From assembly GCF_001742305.1 (NCBI RefSeq), contig NZ_MJAT01000040.1, positions 1 to 64,000 on the forward strand: 64,000 nucleotides of DNA, read 5' to 3'. Positions 59,669 through 64,000 of this stretch are shown one piece after another. This stretch comes from Desulfuribacillus stibiiarsenatis (lineage in GTDB: Bacteria; Bacillota; Bacilli; Desulfuribacillales; Desulfuribacillaceae). A model generated the notes under the pieces. That model had not been told where the DNA came from. It did not search any database and saw only the letters and a list, made by a program, of their open reading frames with translations. A program made the translations under genes and the position numbers. Each line of letters begins with the position of its first letter. The first letter of the stretch is position 1.

Positions 59669-61171
59669 CTAACTCACATCCCCTATTGGAATTATAATTG
59701 TAATTTTTGTTCCTTCGTTGATTTTCGCATCGATATCAATGCTCCCTCGTAGAAGCGCAACACGTTCTTTTACGTTTTTCAGGCCTTGTTTATGTCCGTT
59801 GATGTTCATTTGATCTTGAAGCTCTGATAGAGAATATCCTATTCCATTGTCTTCAATTCGTAAACATAGTGTATTGTTACTAATTTGGATTTCTAACGAA
59901 ACTTGAGTAGCATTTGCGTGTTTGATTACATTTGTTAGTAATTCAAATATGACTAATTGAAATTCTTTCTGCTTTTCTACAGAAATATTGGTATATTCTA
60001 GTTCTTTATCATACTGGAATTGTAACATAATGTTTGAATACTCTTTAAAGTCATGAATCATTTCTAGAATACTACTAAGTAGATGACTCTGATTATATTC
60101 AGGATGCTCTCGTAGGTCGTTAATATATTGACGAATTTTTTTGATAACTCCATTGAGGCGATCAATTGCCACGTGTATGTGTTCTTTCGCTTTTTCTGGA
60201 TCTTTATCGATTTGAGAAGGGACGTTTTCAATATATAAACCTACGCCATAAACAGACTGAATAATTCCATCATGTAAGTCTCTAGAGAATCGATTCCGTT
60301 CTTCGTGAATGGCGTTAATGCGCTCAGCTGTTTCTACGCGGATATGCATTTCATGAGAGAATATTTTCAAAATCTGAACTGAGTAGTAGGCCATAAGAAC
60401 CCCACAAAGAGCGCGCATAATTTGTACTGGGATACCCGTTACCTCGAAAAAGCTCTTTACATTAATAATGTTAGAAGGGAAGAAGAAAGTCTCAGGTACC
60501 ACGACTCCTGCTACTATAGCATATAAGTAGAAAACAACGCCAAGTCGTTTAACTAATGGAATCGTTTTTTCTAACTGATTCTTTAATAGATCGGGTACCT
60601 GAAGGTATAACGCATAACCAGCTAGAATTGACCCAGGTAAGCATAATAAATATCGGGACCATGTATTACTTACAGTTCTCCACTCATTTACATCTGTAAA
60701 AAGAAAGAGCCTTGTAATAATGAAGAAGAACAACCATAAGCTAAACATAACATATGGAGCATAACGAATGATAAAGAAAACAGTACGAATTTTTATAGAA
60801 TTTGTAGAATCCATAGGGGTTATTTCTATGGATTTTTTCTTTGTTTCTACATATAGGGTGGAACCAAATAAAAATAGAAAAAAGTACGATAATGCTGTAA
60901 TAAAGACTTTAAAGGTAAATTGGTACATGACATGAAGAGTTTTCGCATCTGGATGATTTTCTAGCATCGGAATGAAGAAATGCCCCCACTCTACTAATCC
61001 ATGAACAATTCCAAACAAAGCTAAATATTTTAAACTTTTTGCAAGTGGGATGGTACTGAAGTTCTTAGCTTGCAAAGTAATGGCAAAACCCATCATGAAA
61101 AATGCCAACCCATAAATAAAGAGGACTTGCTGAAAGTATAGTGTAAAAAAATTAAATAACGTAACGACCAC
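59669..61171 (-). CDS. Membrane-bound HisKA_3 sensor histidine kinase
   Basis: A 500-residue kinase. The N-terminal half (about 1-285) has seven or eight predicted membrane helices, in place of a large extracellular domain, so it probably senses a signal within the membrane. The C-terminal half is a DesK/NarX-type HisKA_3 kinase: RFSRDLHDGIIQSVYGVGLY holds the phosphoacceptor His, followed by an HATPase with N box ELLTNVIKHANATQ and G1 DNGIGY. The GTG start at 61171 is uncertain; GAGGTGG overlaps it and might instead serve a downstream start. It is the first gene of the kinase–regulator–chrA operon. Confidence 0.88.
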   Translation of the reverse strand: MVVTLFNFFTLYFQQVLFIYGLAFFMMGFAITLQAKNFSTIPLAKSLKYLALFGIVHGLVEWGHFFIPMLENHPDAKTLHVMYQFTFKVFITALSYFFLFLFGSTLYVETKKKSIEITPMDSTNSIKIRTVFFIIRYAPYVMFSLWLFFFIITRLFLFTDVNEWRTVSNTWSRYLLCLPGSILAGYALYLQVPDLLKNQLEKTIPLVKRLGVVFYLYAIVAGVVVPETFFFPSNIINVKSFFEVTGIPVQIMRALCGVLMAYYSVQILKIFSHEMHIRVETAERINAIHEERNRFSRDLHDGIIQSVYGVGLYIENVPSQIDKDPEKAKEHIHVAIDRLNGVIKKIRQYINDLREHPEYNQSHLLSSILEMIHDFKEYSNIMLQFQYDKELEYTNISVEKQKEFQLVIFELLTNVIKHANATQVSLEIQISNNTLCLRIEDNGIGYSLSELQDQMNINGHKQGLKNVKERVALLRGSIDIDAKINEGTKITIIIPIGDVS

Positions 61172-61336
61172 CTCGGAAGATTCATGTTATTCACGGCTGA
61201 GATAGATTATATCAAAAACCCCCTTAAAAAGTAAGGGAAATCGCCGTACAAAAGCGCTATAAATCAGCACTTTAAACTAATTCTAACTTAAGTGATAAAA
61301 CGGCAAAATAATGCCCGAAAGTTCCTGTTGAACTCA

Positions 61337-61373
61337 TGACATATGACAATGTGACAGAATTGTGACATATGAG
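61337..61373 (+). promoter_or_regulatory. Repeat cluster in the kinase/cytochrome intergenic region
   Basis: TGACATATGA recurs at 61337 and 61363 (26 bp apart). TGTGACA occurs at 61350 and 61361 (11 bp apart). The cluster lies between the divergent sensor kinase gene (start 61171) and the cytochrome gene (start 61428). The direct 11-bp spacing would suit tandem NarL-type regulator dimers. No Fnr or Crp palindrome (TGTGA-N6-TCACA) is seen. Confidence 0.5.
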
Positions 61374-61427
61374 AAAATGAAAATGTGAATCAAATATGAA
61401 ATCATACTTAAAAAAGGTGGGAGAATA

Positions 61428-62996
61428 ATGGCTAGAAAACTTTTAGTACTTACGATGTTGGTCGTAATCGCTGGACTAGTGTTTGTAGGTTGTGAATTAG
61501 AGGCAATGCCAGAGTCACAGCCAGTAACACAAACACCAGGTCCATCAACACCAGCAGTACCAGTAACGCCGGTGTCTAACACCATTCCAGCAAGTCCATT
61601 AACTGCAATGACAGGTATGGATACGTTTGCAGGAACGGAAAAGTGTGCAATGTGTCACACAGACGCAATGAAACATTGGGAAACTTCTTGGCATACTAAG
61701 AAGACAAACCCAGGACCAACTTACGGAGATCAATTCTCTGCGAAGATTTTCCCTTGGGCTAAAGAGAAGTGGTCTACTCTAGACACTCATATGATTCTTG
61801 ACAGAGTTGATCCTAAGGATAACAACAGAATTTATGTAACTGTTCAGAAATATGACTGGAAAGAAGTAGATTGGATTGTTGGGCAAGTAAGAAAACAAAG
61901 ATATGCGATTTATTATGACGGTGGACCAAGAGATGCGTATATCTCAACTACGAAAGATGGCGGTATATCATGGACTATCGATAAATCACAAGTTTACAAA
62001 TTTGAAGGAAACAAAGCTCGTGCGGGTTACAAGTTCTTAACGTTAGAATTAGCACCTAAAGCCGATTCTATTAAGACTTATGGTGAATTCTGGTCATGGC
62101 AAGAGCGTTGTGTAACTTGTCATACGACAGGTTTTGACCCAGTGAAATGGGATCAAGCGAAGAAAGACTTTATTGACGGCAAGCGTGAAGATTTAAGAGA
62201 AATTTTCGTAGCTGATAGCCGTATAGCTTGTGAAGCTTGCCATGGTGCCGGTGGAGAGCACGCGAAAGCGCCTAGTAAGTCTAATATTATTAACCCTGCT
62301 TCGCTAAAAGTTGGAGACCCAACTCGTAAAATGGTTTGTGAGCAATGCCATACTCGTACATCTGGTAATATTATGTACCCTGGAGACAGCAAAGCTCCGA
62401 ACGATAGCCGTGGATTTATCCTTGGTAAGCATGATTACATGGATGTAATGAACTATACTCGTCCAGCTTGGGGTGACGGAAACCGTCAAGTATCAATTGA
62501 TGGTAAAGGCCGTCGTGACCATCAGATGGATATGGATATGAGATTACAAGACCATATTAAAGGCAAAACAGGAACAGCTCACGCGTCAATGGCTTGCTTT
62601 GATTGCCACGATGCTCATACAATAGGAAATGATCCAAATAAGATAAGAACTAAAGTATCACCTGTAGAAACATGCGCGAAATGTCACTTTGGAACTGCAC
62701 AAGAGTATATGAAGATTCTAGATGGAGCTACAGGGTGGGGTAAATATGGCTTTGGCGCTTGGAACAATGAAGGTGGAAGAGCAGCTACAAAACAGCATAT
62801 CTTCAACATGGATAGCGAAGGTCGTAGCTTTGGACTAAAGCCTGAGCAATATATCTGGGCTCAAAAGAAAGACACAGTTGGCGATAAAAAAGCTGATTTC
62901 GAGTCCATCTGGCCTTGGGAAAGAGCTGCTTATGAAAAGAAAGGCCAAAAAGTTGTCGTAGGTGCGAAGCCTTGGGAAGTACCTGCCGCAAAATAG
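61428..62996 (+). CDS. Six-haem c-type cytochrome lipoprotein
   Basis: A 522-residue protein. Signal peptide with a lipobox-like FVGC (Cys22) and a Pro/Thr/Val-rich linker (about 25-60) suggest a lipid-anchored, surface-exposed protein. CxxCH haem motifs lie at about 73-77 (CAMCH), 228-232 (CVTCH), 268-272 (CEACH), 304-308 (CEQCH), 390-394 (CFDCH) and 416-420 (CAKCH). The pattern and GxxFxxC spacings recall cytochrome c554 and decaheme OmcA/MtrC-type electron-transfer proteins; the best match is not clear. GGTGGGAG precedes ATG 61428. It is likely part of an electron-transfer chain outside the membrane. The electron acceptor is unknown. Confidence 0.9.
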   Translation: MARKLLVLTMLVVIAGLVFVGCELEAMPESQPVTQTPGPSTPAVPVTPVSNTIPASPLTAMTGMDTFAGTEKCAMCHTDAMKHWETSWHTKKTNPGPTYGDQFSAKIFPWAKEKWSTLDTHMILDRVDPKDNNRIYVTVQKYDWKEVDWIVGQVRKQRYAIYYDGGPRDAYISTTKDGGISWTIDKSQVYKFEGNKARAGYKFLTLELAPKADSIKTYGEFWSWQERCVTCHTTGFDPVKWDQAKKDFIDGKREDLREIFVADSRIACEACHGAGGEHAKAPSKSNIINPASLKVGDPTRKMVCEQCHTRTSGNIMYPGDSKAPNDSRGFILGKHDYMDVMNYTRPAWGDGNRQVSIDGKGRRDHQMDMDMRLQDHIKGKTGTAHASMACFDCHDAHTIGNDPNKIRTKVSPVETCAKCHFGTAQEYMKILDGATGWGKYGFGAWNNEGGRAATKQHIFNMDSEGRSFGLKPEQYIWAQKKDTVGDKKADFESIWPWERAAYEKKGQKVVVGAKPWEVPAAK

Positions 62997-63027
62997 TGTA
63001 ACACCCTTCAAAAGGTTACAATAAAGA

Positions 63028-63062
63028 CAAAGACTAATGCCGATTTGGTATTAGTCTTTGTT
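63028..63062 (+). terminator. Terminator after the cytochrome gene
   Basis: CAAAGACTAAT pairs with ATTAGTCTTTG around an 11-base loop in part paired. The T run is short. Confidence 0.7.
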
Positions 63063-63166
63063 GAATGTAAATCCTATAATTTCCAAAAAAAATCTACATG
63101 AAAAATTATAAAAGGGTAAAACTACATAATGATCTTCCAAACTATACTACATAAGAGGTGATCATT

Positions 63167-63412
63167 ATGAAAATGAAGAAGATGTTAGCATTAGCAATCG
63201 CTTTAGTTACTGTTGCTACAACGGTTATCGCTTGCCAACCAGCGCAAAGACCTGAAGAAAGACAACAGCAGCAGCCTGGTATGCAGCAACAGCAACAACA
63301 AGCTCCTGGTACACCACAACAACCAGGTGGAATGCAACAACCAGGAACTCAAGGTGGAACACAACCTAGAGGTACAGAAATGGGCAATCAAGGAAATGGC
63401 AGAACACAATAA
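63167..63412 (+). CDS. Small Gln/Pro/Gly-rich lipoprotein (81 aa)
   Basis: Starts at ATG 63167 with GAGGTGA upstream; a GTG at 63158 is in frame but lies in that ribosome-binding site. The signal peptide ends VIAC, a lipobox-like Cys at about 23. The mature part is low-complexity (QQQQPGMQQQQQQAPGTPQQ, then PGGMQQPGTQGG) with a few charged residues, so it is probably unfolded and flexible at the cell surface. It lies 170 bases after the multihaem cytochrome and overlaps the next lipoprotein gene. It may be an accessory surface protein of the same system. The function is unknown. Confidence 0.7.
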   Translation: MKMKKMLALAIALVTVATTVIACQPAQRPEERQQQQPGMQQQQQQAPGTPQQPGGMQQPGTQGGTQPRGTEMGNQGNGRTQ

Positions 63413-63620
63413 TTTGTTTTCGAAACGTAAGGGTTATGTAGTACTGGTTACAATATTACTCTCTGTTTTTGTCATTGGTTGTGGGCAACCCTTTGGAGAA
63501 CTGCTCAAGCCAATTTCAGAGCAAGAGAAAACAGAGAAGCCAGGTGATTCGCCGAAAGAAGAACAATCATCATCTGAGAAAAAAGGCGAAGAACGACAAA
63601 TTCAAAAACCAGAATCATAG
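63396..63620 (+). CDS. Small charged lipoprotein (74 aa)
   Basis: ATG 63396 (AAGGAA upstream) overlaps the end of the previous gene by 17 bases in another frame. A positively charged start (NNLFSKRKGY) leads into a hydrophobic helix (VVLVTILLSVFVIG) and Cys at about 29 (VIGC), a lipobox. The mature part is short, acidic and Lys-rich (EQEKTEKPGDSPKEEQSSSE). The longer upstream frame from 63213 is only the shifted frame of the Gln-rich gene. Coupled translation with that gene is likely. No family is recognised. Confidence 0.6.
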   Translation: MAEHNNLFSKRKGYVVLVTILLSVFVIGCGQPFGELLKPISEQEKTEKPGDSPKEEQSSSEKKGEERQIQKPES

Positions 63621-63623
63621 GGG

Positions 63624-63647
63624 AAAAACACCGAAAGGTGTTTTTTT
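63624..63647 (+). terminator. Terminator after the small lipoprotein pair
   Basis: AAAAACACC pairs with GGTGTTTTT around a GAAA loop and is followed by further T. Confidence 0.92.
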
Positions 63648-63753
63648 CTTGTGTTCACTTGGACTTCGAGTCAATAATTTAGTATTATAGTATTTGTGCC
63701 TTATTTCTGCAGTAATTTGTTCACAAAACATACATACTTTGAATTTTTTTGAG

Positions 63754-63929
63754 TGCTATAATATAAAGAAGACTTGTGTTCAGATGGAGTTTGACACCAG
63801 ATGAACCTTAGTCGCACTTATTTCGAAACATAGCGGCACCAGATCTCCCGTTTAAGAAATGGGATCATGGTAACGCTGTTGAGATAAAGAAGGCATTATT
63901 TTGTAATAGCGGAATAATGGGGTGAAACG
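63754..63929 (+). promoter_or_regulatory. hemA promoter and unclassified structured leader
   Basis: TGCTATAAT (63754-63762) is an extended -10. The roughly 160-base leader can fold a long arm: AGCG (63833), ACCA (63839), GATC (63843) and CCC pair with GGG, ATC, TGGT and CGCT (63861-63876). A hairpin CATTATT/AATAATG (63894-63919) sits directly before the ribosome-binding site GGGGTG. The T-box sequence (AGGGTGG.ACCGCG) is absent, and no cobalamin-box is seen, so the class is unknown. It could control hemA translation. Confidence 0.45.
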
Positions 63930-64000
63930 ATGTATATATTAGCGGCCGGATTGAACTATCGAACGGCACCAGTCGAGATAAGAGAAAAGTTTACTTTTCA
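63930..64000 (+). CDS. hemA: Glutamyl-tRNA reductase, N-terminal part
   Basis: The frame from ATG 63930 encodes MYILAAGLNYRTAPVEIREK and runs off the window after 23 residues. GLNYRTAPVEIREK is the conserved start of HemA, the first enzyme of the C5 path to tetrapyrroles, so no other call is reasonable. GGGGTG lies six bases upstream. In Bacillus hemA follows ysxC directly; here it is about 11 kb away with its own promoter and leader. The rest of hemA and any hemX/hemC genes lie outside. Confidence 0.95.
   Translation, partial: MYILAAGLNYRTAPVEIREKFTF

Noticed and set aside
61337-61373. Fnr or Crp binding site before the cytochrome
   Set aside because: TGTGA half-sites occur only as direct repeats; no TGTGA-N6-TCACA or TTGAT-N4-ATCAA palindrome is present.
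63213-63620. A 135-residue protein starting at 63213
   Set aside because: Its first 60 residues are the shifted frame of the Gln-rich lipoprotein gene; a signal peptide and lipobox support a start at 63396.
63754-63929. T-box or cobalamin riboswitch before hemA
   Set aside because: The T-box core AGGGTGG.ACCGCG and any cobalamin-box signature are missing; only generic hairpins are supported.

Overview
This window looks like chromosomal DNA of a low-GC, endospore-forming member of the Bacillota. The evidence is the CotJA-type coat protein tail at the left edge, GerM, Spo0A boxes paired with sigma-H-type promoters, LonB beside Lon, and the Bacillales-like orders racE–gerM–rph–rdgB and tig–clpX–lonB–lon–ysxC–hemA. 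clpP between tig and clpX, an activator-type ATPase of the 2-hydroxyacyl-CoA dehydratase family and a six-haem cytochrome lipoprotein suggest an anaerobic or facultative respirer outside Bacillus proper. A Desulfuribacillus-like organism would fit, but that is a guess from gene content.

Layout. (1) About 0–7 kb and 21.9–24 kb are accessory, gene-poor and heavily decayed. They hold small lipoproteins and small membrane proteins in intact, frameshifted and truncated copies, a degraded IS1634-type transposase, a YD-repeat scrap, and a recurring hairpin plus sigma-H-like promoter element. About 300 bp at 5.7–6.0 kb recurs at 23.5–23.8 kb, so the two zones are related by duplication. (2) 7–19 kb is a self-contained regulatory and surface module: a 7TM dual-kinase hybrid sensor, a response regulator with a winged helix and a BTAD-like region, and a 2477-residue SLH-anchored surface protein. 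Matching 11-bp direct-repeat operators precede both the sensor gene and the surface-protein gene. A broken second copy of parts of this module lies at 19.0–19.2 kb. (3) 19.9–21.9 kb holds a GAF/HD-GYP and HDOD pair. (4) 24–36 kb is a mosaic: a Rieske oxidoreductase, LytTR/DUF3021/ABC-2 exporter, a radical SAM protein with two glycosyltransferases, a Spo0A-box-controlled anti-sigma-like ATPase, a patatin, and small conserved proteins.

(5) 36–53 kb is the core: racE, a fused dehydratase/activase protein, gerM, rph, rdgB, four tRNAs (Pro, Gly, Arg, His), a zinc-ribbon/CAP protein, then tig, clpP, clpX, lonB, lon and ysxC. (6) Between ysxC and hemA lies about 11 kb of other genes: an ABC ATPase, an EamA exporter with lrgAB, acsA, an operon of sensor kinase, NarL-type regulator and chromate-type transporter, and a divergent six-haem cytochrome followed by two small lipoproteins. 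The window ends 71 bases into hemA, after an unclassified leader that can fold.

Best leads for new biology: the sensor/regulator/SLH module with its 11-bp repeat operators; the Spo0A and sigma-H-like promoters and hairpin elements scattered through decayed DNA; the kinase/regulator/transporter operon facing the multihaem cytochrome; and the radical SAM–glycosyltransferase operon. All functions are inferred from sequence reading only.
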